Positions 26,242 through 35,886 of a stretch of 64,000 nt of DNA are shown here, in pieces (within the stretch, counting starts at the first letter, position 1; every line of letters starts with the position of its first letter). Source of the stretch: Kosakonia radicincitans DSM 16656 (lineage in GTDB: Bacteria; Pseudomonadota; Gammaproteobacteria; Enterobacterales; Enterobacteriaceae). The position numbers and the translations under genes were made by a program. The notes under the pieces were generated by a model. That model saw only the letters and a program-made list of their open reading frames with translations. It had not been told where the DNA came from and did not search any database. Location of the stretch: positions 4,960,001 to 5,024,000 of the forward strand of contig NZ_CP018016.1 in assembly GCF_000280495.2 (NCBI RefSeq), written 5' to 3'.

Positions 26242-27132
26242 ATGTCGGATTACCCACCTATCTCCGCTCTGCGAAGTTTCGAGGCGGTTGCGCGCCTTGG
26301 CAGCGTCACGTTGGCCGCGAACGAGATGAACATAACGCATTCAGCTATTAGCCAACACATTAAAACGCTGGAGGGCATAATAGGCATAAAGCTATTTATC
26401 CGTCACGGGCGCGGGGTACAGATTAATGAAGAAGGGAGGCTTTATGCTTTGCAAATACGCGAAGCATTGAACCGTATCTCGGATGCCACCAGGCTGGTGC
26501 AGGTGAAACCGCGCGCAATAGAACTGACGCTGGCGACATTGCCTTCTTTTGGCTGTCACTGGTTATTGCCGCGCCTTTCGCGATTCCGCGAGAAATATCC
26601 CCATATCTCATTACGTCTGCAGGCCAGTCTGACGGTGACCAACCTGCAACAGGAAGGCATCGATATTGCGATTCGTATGGGTCAGGGTGACTGGGAAGGA
26701 ATGGAAAGCCGCTTTCTTTTTTCTGATGAGCTTATTGTCGTCGCCGCACCCGGTTATAACAATGGCAAGCTACCTGGTACGCCAGACGAGGTGGCAAAGA
26801 GCAGCATTATTTTTTCGATGGAATCGTGGAAAAGCTGGTGCCTCAATGCAGGGCTGGAGAAAGAGATCCTGCCTGCCGGGTTACGCATTAATGATTCAAA
26901 CCTGGTCATCGAAGCCGTACGACGGGGAACCGGCATTGCTCTGGAGCGTCGCTCTCTGGTTGAAGACGCTATTTCACGGGGAGAGCTGGTACAAATAACT
27001 CCGGTCACCGCACCTTATCCCTGGCACTACTGGCTTGTGACATCCCCACTGGCAGAAAAAAAGCCGGAAGTCGCTCTTTTTATTGCCTGGCTGGAGGAAG
27101 AAATAATAGTCGGGAATAAACAGCGGCAGTAA
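26242..27132 (+). CDS. LysR-family transcriptional regulator (GcvA-like)
   Basis: A 296-residue LysR regulator with N-terminal winged helix (LRSFEAVARLGSVTLAANEM, ITHSAISQHIKTLE) and substrate-binding domain (about 90-290) including HWLLPRLSRF and DIAIRMGQGDW, which are typical of the GcvA/AmpR-like branch. It is divergent from the GST-like gene with a 300-base gap, the usual LysR arrangement, so that gene is the likely target. The ribosome-binding site is weak. Confidence 0.92.
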   Translation: MSDYPPISALRSFEAVARLGSVTLAANEMNITHSAISQHIKTLEGIIGIKLFIRHGRGVQINEEGRLYALQIREALNRISDATRLVQVKPRAIELTLATLPSFGCHWLLPRLSRFREKYPHISLRLQASLTVTNLQQEGIDIAIRMGQGDWEGMESRFLFSDELIVVAAPGYNNGKLPGTPDEVAKSSIIFSMESWKSWCLNAGLEKEILPAGLRINDSNLVIEAVRRGTGIALERRSLVEDAISRGELVQITPVTAPYPWHYWLVTSPLAEKKPEVALFIAWLEEEIIVGNKQRQ

Positions 27133-27494
27133 TGAGCTCACCGGCGGTTGTGCGCGAGGAGCATAAATAACCGCGTTATTGCGGGCACCCTGTACTTCTG
27201 GAAATGGCAAAACCCTACCGACAACAGGATAACTCCCCTCTTTTATCGTGGCAGTGGTAATAAACGTCACGTTGGCACAGTAACTAATTCAAAAATATTA
27301 AACATGAACGTCATAAAATTCGAACTTTAACGCCAGACATCAATTCCGGTTACTTTTTCCCTCTTGCAGCCAGCGCCTTCTCTGGGTTTCCGCATTCCTT
27401 TGCTCATGCTTTTTCATGTTTTATCCCGGAAAAATACCCATATTATTGTCTTGACATAGGTTTACGTTCAATTCAGGAATATTAAGTTTTGTTT
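27133..27494. other. Intergenic stretch before the siderophore receptor
   Basis: No gene is supported. The region becomes AT-rich towards its right end, where the receptor promoter and Fur site must lie. Confidence 0.5.
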
Positions 27495-27513
27495 GATAAT
27501 GATAATGTTTATC
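27495..27513. promoter_or_regulatory. Fur box of the siderophore receptor gene
   Basis: GATAATGATAATGTTTATC matches the 19-base Fur consensus GATAATGATAATCATTATC at 17 positions. It lies 40 bases before the receptor ATG, so iron-loaded Fur should repress it. Confidence 0.88.
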
Positions 27514-27552
27514 AGAATCATTACCATAAATTACCAATATTCAGGGTTGACG

Positions 27553-29619
27553 ATGAGACGCACAAAAATTGCCGCAGCAGTGGCCATGCTCATGGCCGGT
27601 AAATGCAGTTATGCAGCAGAACAAACCATAACGGTGTCAGGGAATATTCTTGGCGATTCACGCGCAGAAGAAGTGAAAACCTGGGCCGGTAGCCGCACCG
27701 TTATCAGCAACGATCAATTGGAAAAAGGGGCCAATCGCACTCTTGATGATGCGTTACAGCGTGTGCCCGGGGTCAAGATTCAGGATGAAACCGGTACAGG
27801 CGTGCTTCCGCAAATTGCGGTACGTGGCTTGTACGACAGCCGCAGCGGCCGCGCACAAATCCTTGAGGACGGAATTCCACTGGTACTGGCACCTTACGGC
27901 CAGGAAGGTATGTCGCTGTTTCCTGTAACATTTTCGACCATTGATCGCATTGACGTGGTTCGCGGTGGCGCGGCAGTACAATATGGCCCGAATAACGTTG
28001 GCGGCGTCATCAATCTGATCAGTAAACCCATTCCGCTGAAATGGGAAAATGAGATTGCCGAGCGCGCCACGTTTTACGGTAAGGGACACAATCTTTGGGA
28101 TACCTACCTTCGCACTGGCGGCATGCTGAATGATGACTTCGGGCTGCAGGTCGAAGCTAACCAGGTAAAAGGTAGCTCGTTCCGCGAGCATAGCGACAGC
28201 AAAGTTCAGAACTTCCGCGTACGCGGCCTGTGGAATATCAACGAAGACACAACCTTAAATCTCTCCTACCAATACTACGATGCACACGCCGATCTGGCGG
28301 GTGCCCTTTCGACCGCAGACTATAATCGCGATCGCCGTCAAAGCACCCGTCCATGGGATGATTACGACGGTCACACCAAGCGTTATAGCGCAGTTTATAA
28401 CCAGCAACTCGGTTCACTGGGTTTTATTGATAACGCAGAATTTAACTGGATGTTCTTTGGTCATGAGTCGGATCGTGATTTCCACGTCGGCATGAGTAAA
28501 GTCGCCGGTCAAAACTTCAACCCGGCCTTACCTGCCGATATCGTGCAAAACTCGCCGCGCAGTTTCAGGGTCTGGGGGACTGAACCGCGTATCAGCATGG
28601 ATATCAACGGCGATAATGTGAACCAGCAATGGATTGTGGGTGGGCGCTTTGTCAGTGAAAAAATCGATTACCAGGTACGTCAGCGCACCCTGGCAACAGG
28701 CGTGACAGCGGTAACGCGTGACTGGGACTTTGATAATAATGCCTGGGCAGGTTATATCAGCAATGCCGTCAAACTGTTCAATGACACGCTGACCATTACG
28801 CCGGGTATGCGCTATGAGAACATCAGCGAAAAATACACCGATAAAAAAACGGGCCAACGAACCTCCACACCGGACACGCAGTGGCTACCCGGCCTGACGG
28901 TAGGTTACCAGCTTACCTCGCAGTGGTTCCTGTATGCAGACATGCAGAAAAGCCTGCGTCCGGCACAGGCTACGCAAATCGTCAAAGGCGGCGACGTCAA
29001 CTCTGAACTGGCGTGGAACTACGAGAGTGGCGTACGTTACAAACCAACCGAGAATGTCAGTCTTCATGCCGGTCTGTATCGCATTGATTATAAAGACCAG
29101 ATCTCCTACGACAGCGTATCCGATAGCTATCTCAACATCGGACGCACCCGCCATCAGGGCGTTGAGCTGGAAGGGTTCTGGAGCCCGCAAGCCATTGAAG
29201 GCCTCAAATTGCATGCAGGATATGCTTACCTGCAGGCTGAACAGCGTAACGGCGTGAACCGTGGTAAGGAAGTGCCGTATGCCTCGCGCACGCAGCTGAC
29301 GTTGGATGGAAGCTATGACTGGCGTGAAACCACCTTCTCACTGGCAGGCTACTACTTTAGTAAATCCTATTCGGATGCAGCGAATACCGTTTCGGAGAAC
29401 AGCACCGGTTCCGTTGGTCAAATGCCGTCTTACTGGGTATGGAATGCTCAAGTGAGCCGCGATCTGTTTAAGTCAGGCAGTACCGTGCTGAACGGCTATG
29501 TCGGAATTAACAATATCTTTAATCGCGACTACTGGTTCCGCGGTATTGATACCAGCCCGTGGGGACGTCAGCCAGCGCCGGGACGTTCAGTCACTGCGGG
29601 CGTTAGCCTGAAGTTCTGA
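27553..29619 (+). CDS. TonB-dependent siderophore receptor (FecA/PvuA-like)
   Basis: About 688 residues from the ATG at 27553, which begins a signal peptide (RRTKIAAAVAMLMAGKCSYA-A). The frame continues 20 codons upstream, but those lie on the Fur box. A TonB-box-like stretch (QTITVSG) opens the mature protein, then the plug domain (SNDQLEKGANRTLDDALQRVPG, RGLYDSRSGRAQILEDG, VVRGGAAVQYGPNNVGGVIN) and a 22-strand-type barrel ending in Phe (VTAGVSLKF). The plug resembles receptors for citrate-type siderophores. With the vibrioferrin-type biosynthetic operon next door it should import that ferri-siderophore. Confidence 0.92.
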   Translation: MRRTKIAAAVAMLMAGKCSYAAEQTITVSGNILGDSRAEEVKTWAGSRTVISNDQLEKGANRTLDDALQRVPGVKIQDETGTGVLPQIAVRGLYDSRSGRAQILEDGIPLVLAPYGQEGMSLFPVTFSTIDRIDVVRGGAAVQYGPNNVGGVINLISKPIPLKWENEIAERATFYGKGHNLWDTYLRTGGMLNDDFGLQVEANQVKGSSFREHSDSKVQNFRVRGLWNINEDTTLNLSYQYYDAHADLAGALSTADYNRDRRQSTRPWDDYDGHTKRYSAVYNQQLGSLGFIDNAEFNWMFFGHESDRDFHVGMSKVAGQNFNPALPADIVQNSPRSFRVWGTEPRISMDINGDNVNQQWIVGGRFVSEKIDYQVRQRTLATGVTAVTRDWDFDNNAWAGYISNAVKLFNDTLTITPGMRYENISEKYTDKKTGQRTSTPDTQWLPGLTVGYQLTSQWFLYADMQKSLRPAQATQIVKGGDVNSELAWNYESGVRYKPTENVSLHAGLYRIDYKDQISYDSVSDSYLNIGRTRHQGVELEGFWSPQAIEGLKLHAGYAYLQAEQRNGVNRGKEVPYASRTQLTLDGSYDWRETTFSLAGYYFSKSYSDAANTVSENSTGSVGQMPSYWVWNAQVSRDLFKSGSTVLNGYVGINNIFNRDYWFRGIDTSPWGRQPAPGRSVTAGVSLKF

Positions 29620-29625
29620 TAGCCA

Positions 29626-29657
29626 AAAGAAGCCCGTCACGTTGAACGGGCTTCTTT
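29626..29657. terminator. Bidirectional terminator between receptor and binding-protein genes
   Basis: A perfect 12-base-pair stem AAAGAAGCCCGT/ACGGGCTTCTTT with an 8-base loop, with A-rich and T-rich flanks, located between two convergent genes. It should serve both. Confidence 0.85.
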
Positions 29658-29659
29658 CA

Positions 29660-30778
29660 TTAAGGCTGGACGTAAAACAACCCGCTGTAAGGAATGCCGA
29701 CAAAGTCGCGGTATAGCGATGCTAAATCGGCCTGCGGATCGACATCGTCAAACTGCTGAGGATGGAAAAGTTTAGCCATGGCTTCCAGTGCTACTACGTT
29801 GAAAGGGCTATCGTAGAATTGGTGATAGATGGCCATTACCTGCTTGCCCTTCGCCACGGGCAATACACTCACCCCTTCTCGCTGCATCAATTTCTGCAGC
29901 TTCGGTAAGGTACTGGCGCGGCTGGCTTCATATCCCAGCGGCACTGCCAGCGAAGAACTCCCGCGCTGGCTCCAGTCGGCGCCACTCATTAAATAAATGT
30001 CGGGGCGCACCGCAATCAGCAATTCGGCGCTAATATCGGCTCCCTGAGGGGGAACTTTGTCCGCCATCAGATTGCGGCCACCGGCTTCAGGAATGAACTG
30101 GCCAAAACTGTCGCGACCAAATACGGTACAACAGTTCATGCCCGTCATACCGGCATGGTTTTCAAACACAACGCCAGGCCACGCTTCGCGGGGGATTGTT
30201 GCCACTCGCTGGCGGGTACGATCCAACAATTGATTCCAACGCTGAATGAAACGCCCGGCATTCTGCTGTTCGGCAGTCACCTCCCCCAATAACCGCATAC
30301 TCTTCGGTGTATGGGTTAAGGGTTGCTGGCGAAAATCGATAAACACCACCGGAATTCCGCTTTTCTCCAGTAATGCCAGCGTCCCTTCACTTTCGAGCTT
30401 CTTCAGGATCCCCGTATCGAAAACAATCAGATCCGGTTTTAGCATCGCGGCTTGCTCAACGTTAAAGCTGCTCCGGTAAGGGTTAATAAATACCGGTATG
30501 GAAGGCAGCGCTGGATAATGCCGGGTAAAAAAACGCCCCATATCCGGCGCCCGGGTTTGCAGCGAATCATCCCATCCGACAATCCCTTTAAGCGCATCGC
30601 CAGGATGCAGCAGGCTCATCGGTAACAACATCCGGCTGTCAGCGAGAATGATGCGCGTTGCGGGTGCGTTAAGCGTGACCTGGCGACCGGCAAGATCGGT
30701 CACCGTAACCGATTGAGCCTGTGCCGCCCACGGCCACACTAAAGCGGTAAATATAATAATAAGCCACTGGCCTTTCAT
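29660..30778 (-). CDS. Iron-siderophore ABC transporter substrate-binding protein
   Basis: About 372 residues from the ATG at 30778, which starts a signal peptide (GQWLIIIFTALVWPWAAQA-Q); an upstream ATG at 30850 would hide it. The mature part is a class III periplasmic binding protein (BtuF/FecB type): VTVTDLAGRQVTLNAPATRII, MLKPDLIVFD, a long connecting helix and a C-terminal lobe. It should bind the ferri-siderophore in the periplasm. It is longer than FecB-type proteins (about 300). No membrane permease or ATPase gene accompanies it in this window, so the import system must be completed elsewhere. Confidence 0.88.
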   Translation of the reverse strand: MKGQWLIIIFTALVWPWAAQAQSVTVTDLAGRQVTLNAPATRIILADSRMLLPMSLLHPGDALKGIVGWDDSLQTRAPDMGRFFTRHYPALPSIPVFINPYRSSFNVEQAAMLKPDLIVFDTGILKKLESEGTLALLEKSGIPVVFIDFRQQPLTHTPKSMRLLGEVTAEQQNAGRFIQRWNQLLDRTRQRVATIPREAWPGVVFENHAGMTGMNCCTVFGRDSFGQFIPEAGGRNLMADKVPPQGADISAELLIAVRPDIYLMSGADWSQRGSSSLAVPLGYEASRASTLPKLQKLMQREGVSVLPVAKGKQVMAIYHQFYDSPFNVVALEAMAKLFHPQQFDDVDPQADLASLYRDFVGIPYSGLFYVQP

Positions 30779-31014
30779 TCTGGCGATTTCCTTACTGAGC
30801 TTGCGCTGACTAAACCACACATAAGTGTTTTTAATTTTTGCTGCCATCAATATGGCAACCCCAAACAGCCTTTTATCAAATATTAGATATATATCAAAAA
30901 GTTACAATAAAACCGCAATCAGACTACTTCGATTCAGCAACTATCACTTAGTGAATTTATTTAATGATCTTGTTTAAATCTTTTGAAAAGCGCTAGTTCA
31001 TTAGTAATGATAAT

Positions 31015-31033
31015 GTAAATGATAAGCATTACC
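31015..31033. promoter_or_regulatory. Fur box of the siderophore biosynthesis operon
   Basis: GTAAATGATAAGCATTACC matches the Fur consensus at 15 of 19 positions, and an overlapping AGTAATGATAATG stretch just to the left adds a second partial site. It lies 17 bases before the first biosynthetic ATG and may also repress the divergent binding-protein gene. Confidence 0.8.
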
Positions 31034-31049
31034 AACATGGACTAGTTAT

Positions 31050-31817
31050 ATGATCTCGCTTGCACTACCAGGGGAACGCCGCAGGTCCAGCAATGGGCTA
31101 TTTGGCATTCTGAACTCCGTTCCCCACCCAACTCTTGTTGAGATGATTGCCATTGCCGGGTATGACTTCGTGATACTCGATCTGGAACATCTTCCCCATA
31201 ACGAAACGCTTCTTAGCCACTGTATTCAACTGGCACAACTCAACCACTGCACCCCATTGATACGCCTCACCTGTGACGATATTCCGCGTGCCGGACGCCT
31301 GCTCGATATGGGAGCTGGCGGGATTGTACTATCACGGGCGGAAAGTGCGGAACAGGTTAACGCCCTGAAAAATGCGATGTTCTTTCCCCCCATTGGAACA
31401 CGAGGTATCACCGGCGGCAGCGTAACCGGCTTTGGTACTTTGCCCCTTGAGGATTATATCCGCCAGGTCAATGAGAAGTTATGGCTGGTACCCATGATTG
31501 AAACGCCGCCCGGCATTGAGGCTATTGACGCCATATTGCTTATCCCTCAGGTCACAATGGTTATGGAAGGTGCGCTTGACCTGGCAATGAGCATGCAACT
31601 TGGCCCGCAGCCTACGCATCCTGAGGTTGAAGCGCTTATTCGCCAACTGGCTACACGTTGCGCAGCCGCAGGGAAATCTTTTTGCGCCAACCCCCGCACC
31701 GCAGAACAGCAGCAATACTGGCAACGCCAGGGCGTGGACAGCTGGCTGTGCGGCGAAGATCGCGGTTTTTTGTTTCGGGCGCTAAAGCAACGGCTTACTG
31801 ACGTTCAGTCTCTTTAA
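31050..31817 (+). CDS. HpcH/HpaI-family citrate synthase-like enzyme (SbnG-like)
   Basis: A 255-residue protein of the HpcH/HpaI aldolase family: GYDFVILDLEH (Asp/Glu/His), LIRL, an IETPPGIEAID metal-binding Glu and a GALDLAMSMQLG Asp motif. The length and genetic setting match SbnG of the staphyloferrin B pathway, known as an iron-regulated citrate synthase that feeds siderophore assembly. Vibrioferrin also contains citrate, so a dedicated citrate source makes sense when iron starvation lowers the TCA cycle. It leads the operon and directly follows the Fur box. The ribosome-binding site is weak. Confidence 0.82.
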   Translation: MISLALPGERRRSSNGLFGILNSVPHPTLVEMIAIAGYDFVILDLEHLPHNETLLSHCIQLAQLNHCTPLIRLTCDDIPRAGRLLDMGAGGIVLSRAESAEQVNALKNAMFFPPIGTRGITGGSVTGFGTLPLEDYIRQVNEKLWLVPMIETPPGIEAIDAILLIPQVTMVMEGALDLAMSMQLGPQPTHPEVEALIRQLATRCAAAGKSFCANPRTAEQQQYWQRQGVDSWLCGEDRGFLFRALKQRLTDVQSL

Positions 31818-31850
31818 CCTTTCCTACTCAACACCCAAACAGGTATACAC

Positions 31851-33017
31851 ATGTTCAACCAAAAGCCCTATGTGATCATCAGTCACGTTGTTAACGCGGC
31901 CGTGACAGAAGGTTTTATTCCCGCAGCGCAACGCCTGGGCTATTCGGTGATCCTGCTTACCGATCACGCGATGGCGCATAACAGCAAGGTGGATGACAGC
32001 GTTACGGTTATCGAATGCGAAGTGTTTAACCCACTGTCCATTCTCGACACGCTCACCGAATGGGGGATCACGCCTGCTGCGCTGTTCTCCAATAGCGATC
32101 ACTTGCAAACGGCTACCGCTATTGCCGCCACTGCACTTGGTCTGCCCGCCAAGAACTGGCAAATTTGCTACGCCGCGAAAGAGAAATGGCGCATGCGCCA
32201 GCGCCTGAAAGCACTCGGGCAACCTTCAGTCTGGTCTGCTCAACTCCTTCCTGATGCATCACCGGCCGCGGACTGGCCGTGGCCAGTCGTGATCAAGCCA
32301 GGCCAGGGCGTGGCGTCTATGGATGTACGGCTTATTGAGGATCTCACGCGTTGCCAGCACTACCTTAACTCCCTGCCCGTCCGCCAGACATTGCTGGTTG
32401 AAGCGTTCATGCAAGGACCGCTGTTTACGCTGGAAACTCTCGGCGATGGCAATGAGCTGGTGGCAATTGGCGGTTTCGATGTCGAACTCTCCGCGCCGCC
32501 GCACTTTGTGGAGATGAGTGCGCGTTGGGCCGGTGAACATAGCACACGCTGGAAGCAGCAGGCGCTGGCGCAGTTGCGTGAGTTTGGCGTGGGGTTTGGC
32601 GCTTGCCACAGCGAATTTATCGTTACCGATAATGGCCCCGTCTTAGTTGAAATCAATTACCGCAGTATTGGCGATGGCCGCGAATTTCTGCTGGACCGCC
32701 TGCTGCCGGAGGGGTGGTTCACGCCGATCCTGCGCCTGCATCTTGGCGAACCGCTGCCGCCGATAAAAACGGAACAGGGTGAAGCACTCATCCACTATCT
32801 CGTCGCCGATCGCAGTGGCACTTTGCAGAGCGCACCTCAACCGCTCAGCGCGCCGGGTCTGCACTACCGTCCACTGAAATCCACTGGCGATCGCATCGAA
32901 CTCACCCACTCGAATAAAGATTACCTCGGCGTGCTGTACCTTGAAGCCAGCGATGACACGCAGCTAAAACAGCTCACGAACCGCACTCTCGCCGCGCTAA
33001 AGTGGGAGATTGTCTGA
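31851..33017 (+). CDS. ATP-grasp ligase of siderophore biosynthesis (PvsA-like)
   Basis: A 388-residue ATP-grasp enzyme: an N-terminal Rossmann-like part (NAAVTEGFIPAAQRLGYSVIL), an ATP-binding region (WPWPVVIKPGQGVASMDV) and the metal-binding ENYRSIGDGR-type motif (VEINYRSIGD). In vibrioferrin synthesis PvsA is the ATP-grasp ligase joining L-alanine to a 2-oxoglutarate-derived unit. The overlap with the next gene (TGATG) and the pvsABCDE order support this assignment. Confidence 0.85.
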   Translation: MFNQKPYVIISHVVNAAVTEGFIPAAQRLGYSVILLTDHAMAHNSKVDDSVTVIECEVFNPLSILDTLTEWGITPAALFSNSDHLQTATAIAATALGLPAKNWQICYAAKEKWRMRQRLKALGQPSVWSAQLLPDASPAADWPWPVVIKPGQGVASMDVRLIEDLTRCQHYLNSLPVRQTLLVEAFMQGPLFTLETLGDGNELVAIGGFDVELSAPPHFVEMSARWAGEHSTRWKQQALAQLREFGVGFGACHSEFIVTDNGPVLVEINYRSIGDGREFLLDRLLPEGWFTPILRLHLGEPLPPIKTEQGEALIHYLVADRSGTLQSAPQPLSAPGLHYRPLKSTGDRIELTHSNKDYLGVLYLEASDDTQLKQLTNRTLAALKWEIV

Positions 33018-34729
33018 TGAATCAGCATGACTACATTACGCTGCGTATCATAAACGCCTGCCTGCGCGAAAACGTCAGTGGTTTGATAAGCCAGGGGCAG
33101 ATTACACAGAATTCTCAGCATCAGTGGCTTACCTGGCAGTCGGCCAGTCAGACATTGCGCCTGCAGGTGGATGCCTGTGATTACATGCAGCCATGGCGGG
33201 CGGTATCCCCTGAATGGCAGATAAAAACCGCGCAAGGATGGCACTCGCAGTCTGGCTATGCTAACTGGCTGGCGGCGTTAATGCCGGATCAGCAACCGGA
33301 AACGCGAGAGCTCTTTGCTACCTATAAAGAGGAAGCCGACAGTGCCGTGGCACAAGGCGAACTCTGTGCCCTCGCTTTTACACAACAGCGCGCATCACTG
33401 TTACGTTCACCGCATGAAATGAACTGGGGCGAGCGCCTGCGTCATGCCGATCAACTGGCAAGCTTCCTTGATCATCCTTACTACCCGACTGCGCGCGCGA
33501 AATTTGGTTTTAGCGAAGCCGACCTGCGCCAGTACGCGCCAGAGTTTTGCCAGCCGTTTCGTCTGCGCTGGCTGGCTTTACCCCACCAACAATTAACCCT
33601 TACGGCACCGGAAGCCAGACCGGACTGGTGGCCATTGCCGTCACAGGTAGGCCTGGATCCACAGCACTTCGCCCGGCATGCATTGATCCCTGTGCATCCT
33701 CTTACGTTGAGCCAATTGCATGATCTTCCCGAAGGTGCGGTAATCGCGCCTGATGCCTGGCTCGATGTCTACCCCACCTTATCAGTACGTACCGTGCAGT
33801 TAGCGGACTACCCGGATCAACATCTCAAAGTGCCGCTCAGCATGCGCACACTGGGGCAGAAAAATATCCGCCTGATCAAACCCTCAACACTGTATGACGG
33901 CCAGTGGTTCGCTGAAGTGCTGACCATGCTGGGTGAACAGGACAACCTGCTGCGCGGCAAATATCGCCATGTCGATGAGCGTTTTTGTGGCCATGTTGCG
34001 GAGAATAAACAGTTAGCCTTTCTGTTGCGGCGCTACGCAGCGCCCCGCACCGGTGAAACGCTGTTACCGGTTGCGGCACTTGGCAGCAAACTGCCGGACG
34101 GTCGTTATTATCTCTCTTCTCTGCTTGAACAACCCGGTATGCCAGACGTCGCGGAGTGGTGGCGTGATTACTGCCAGTTGATGGCGGATGTTCACCTGAC
34201 GCTGTGGTTACGCTACGGCATTGCCCTCGAATCCAATCAGCAGAATGCCGTGCTGAGCCTTACGCCAAATGAAGCCCTGACACTGGTGATGAAAGACAAC
34301 GATGCGGCGCGCATTCTGCCTGAGCGTTTTAAAGCCGCCTGCCCGCACCTGGCAGAGCGCCTCATCACACTGCGCGATCCGCGCATTTGTGTGTCTGATG
34401 AAGCCGCGCTGGCACAGATGTTTATCACCATAACCCTGCAACTCTGCCTGGCAGCGGTGCTGGAAAGTCTGACCGCAGACGCACTGCTCGATCGTGAAGC
34501 GGGTTATCAAACGTTACGACATGCGCTTGAGCAGAGCCTGGCACGTCTGGAGAGTGAAGGCGTCGACACCGCCTTTGCACGACAGCAGTTGTTTGTCTCC
34601 CCCACGCAGCCAGTGAAATACCTGTTGCTGAGCGGCAGTCTGTTAAGCAAACAGGCGTCCGGCGCTGCAGATATCAACAAGTTCTACGGCCAGAGTGGGC
34701 CGAATTTCCTGCTGCGGGAAAAACGCTAA
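33017..34729 (+). CDS. NIS siderophore synthetase (IucA/IucC family, PvsB-like)
   Basis: About 570 residues from the ATG at 33017, which overlaps the previous stop. It has IucA/IucC features: LIPVHPLTLSQLHDLP, KVPLSMRTLGQKNIRLIKP and a C-terminal FhuF-like palm region with LWLRYGIALESNQQNAVL. These enzymes adenylate a carboxylate (usually of citrate) and couple it to an amine or alcohol. As the first of two synthetases in the operon it corresponds to PvsB. It overlaps the MFS gene by one base. Confidence 0.88.
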   Translation: MNQHDYITLRIINACLRENVSGLISQGQITQNSQHQWLTWQSASQTLRLQVDACDYMQPWRAVSPEWQIKTAQGWHSQSGYANWLAALMPDQQPETRELFATYKEEADSAVAQGELCALAFTQQRASLLRSPHEMNWGERLRHADQLASFLDHPYYPTARAKFGFSEADLRQYAPEFCQPFRLRWLALPHQQLTLTAPEARPDWWPLPSQVGLDPQHFARHALIPVHPLTLSQLHDLPEGAVIAPDAWLDVYPTLSVRTVQLADYPDQHLKVPLSMRTLGQKNIRLIKPSTLYDGQWFAEVLTMLGEQDNLLRGKYRHVDERFCGHVAENKQLAFLLRRYAAPRTGETLLPVAALGSKLPDGRYYLSSLLEQPGMPDVAEWWRDYCQLMADVHLTLWLRYGIALESNQQNAVLSLTPNEALTLVMKDNDAARILPERFKAACPHLAERLITLRDPRICVSDEAALAQMFITITLQLCLAAVLESLTADALLDREAGYQTLRHALEQSLARLESEGVDTAFARQQLFVSPTQPVKYLLLSGSLLSKQASGAADINKFYGQSGPNFLLREKR

Positions 34730-35886
34730 TGCGCAGTACGTTGCAGGTGGTTCTGGCCTGCCACTTCCTGGCCGCGTTTACCGTACTTGGCGTACCGCTC
34801 TATCTGCCACGGCTGCTGGTTTCATTTGGCATCGCTGAACGCAGCCTGTGGGCAGGCGTGCTGTTCAGCCTGCCTTCAGTGATGACGGCAATTTCTGCCG
34901 CATGGTGGGGACGGTTTGCCGATCGCTACGGGCGGCGGTTGTCGCTGCAGCGGGCCTTGTTCGGGCTGACATGCGCATTTTTACTGGCCGGCGTATCGCC
35001 CTCGTTACCCTGGTTGATCGTCGCACTCGCGTTGCAGGGAATAGCGGGAGGAACCCTGGCTGCGGCGAATGGCTATCTTTCCACGCATCTGCGCGGTGAA
35101 CAACTGGCGAAAGCCCTTAACTGGACGCAATCATCCGCCCGGTTGGCGCTGCTGAGCGCACCGCCACTAATAGGCGGGATCCTGATGTGGCTACCCGATA
35201 TTGGGCAGCGTCTGTGGCTGGGGCTGGCAATGTTATCGCTGTGCGGCTTGCTGCTTAGCCTGCGGCTGCCCGCCGATCCGGCCATTGAGCCGACACACCG
35301 TGCAGTGCAGAACAACGGCATGCAATCCACGTTTCATTATCTGTGGGCGATGCAGTTCCTGTTCAACTTCGCCATGGTGGTGACGTTCCCCTACTTCCTG
35401 CCCTATGCCGCACACTGGCTACCTACGGAAGTGCTGATCGGTACGTTCTATAGCTGGCCGCATCTGATCTATCTGCTGCTTTTGCCACTCTGGCACCGTC
35501 TGGCGGGACGCAGCCTTTATTTTGTGCCAGGCATGGCGCTGATTGCGATAGCGGCATGGTGGCACAGCCAATTAACCGGAGCGTCATCGCTGCTGGCGGC
35601 TCGCACGCTGTTTGGTTGCGGCATGCTGCTGGCTTACAGCGGCGCCAATCAGATGCTAAGCGACACCATTCGCCAACACAGCGCCGGAAAACAGTTCGGG
35701 CAGATCGATGCCGCTGGCAAGTGGGCTGGCGTGGCTGCCGGTATTGGTGCTGGCTGGTTGGTTTCGCATGTGTCATTACAGGCGCCTTTCCTGGCTTCAG
35801 CGGCGGCGGCTTCTGGCGCCGTCTTACTCTTTGTTATTTCCCCTTTACGAGGATCAGGTTATGTCCGTATCACTCGCCGTTCGTGA
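34729..35886 (+). CDS. MFS siderophore exporter (PvsC-like)
   Basis: A 385-residue major facilitator protein with about 12 hydrophobic segments and the GRFADRYGRR loop between TM2 and TM3 (about residues 61-70), the MFS signature. It lies between the two NIS synthetase genes, as pvsC does, and should export the finished siderophore through the inner membrane. Its 3' end overlaps the next gene by 26 bases. Confidence 0.88.
   Translation: MRSTLQVVLACHFLAAFTVLGVPLYLPRLLVSFGIAERSLWAGVLFSLPSVMTAISAAWWGRFADRYGRRLSLQRALFGLTCAFLLAGVSPSLPWLIVALALQGIAGGTLAAANGYLSTHLRGEQLAKALNWTQSSARLALLSAPPLIGGILMWLPDIGQRLWLGLAMLSLCGLLLSLRLPADPAIEPTHRAVQNNGMQSTFHYLWAMQFLFNFAMVVTFPYFLPYAAHWLPTEVLIGTFYSWPHLIYLLLLPLWHRLAGRSLYFVPGMALIAIAAWWHSQLTGASSLLAARTLFGCGMLLAYSGANQMLSDTIRQHSAGKQFGQIDAAGKWAGVAAGIGAGWLVSHVSLQAPFLASAAAASGAVLLFVISPLRGSGYVRITRRS

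Noticed and set aside
26123..26329. 68-codon open frame before the LysR gene
   Set aside because: It runs into the LysR coding sequence in another frame; its first part is AT-rich low-complexity Lys/Ile and no family is seen.
27451..27480. TTGACA at 27451 as -35 of the receptor promoter
   Set aside because: No -10-like hexamer lies at 16-18 bases; only the Fur box near the start is well supported, so no promoter was called.
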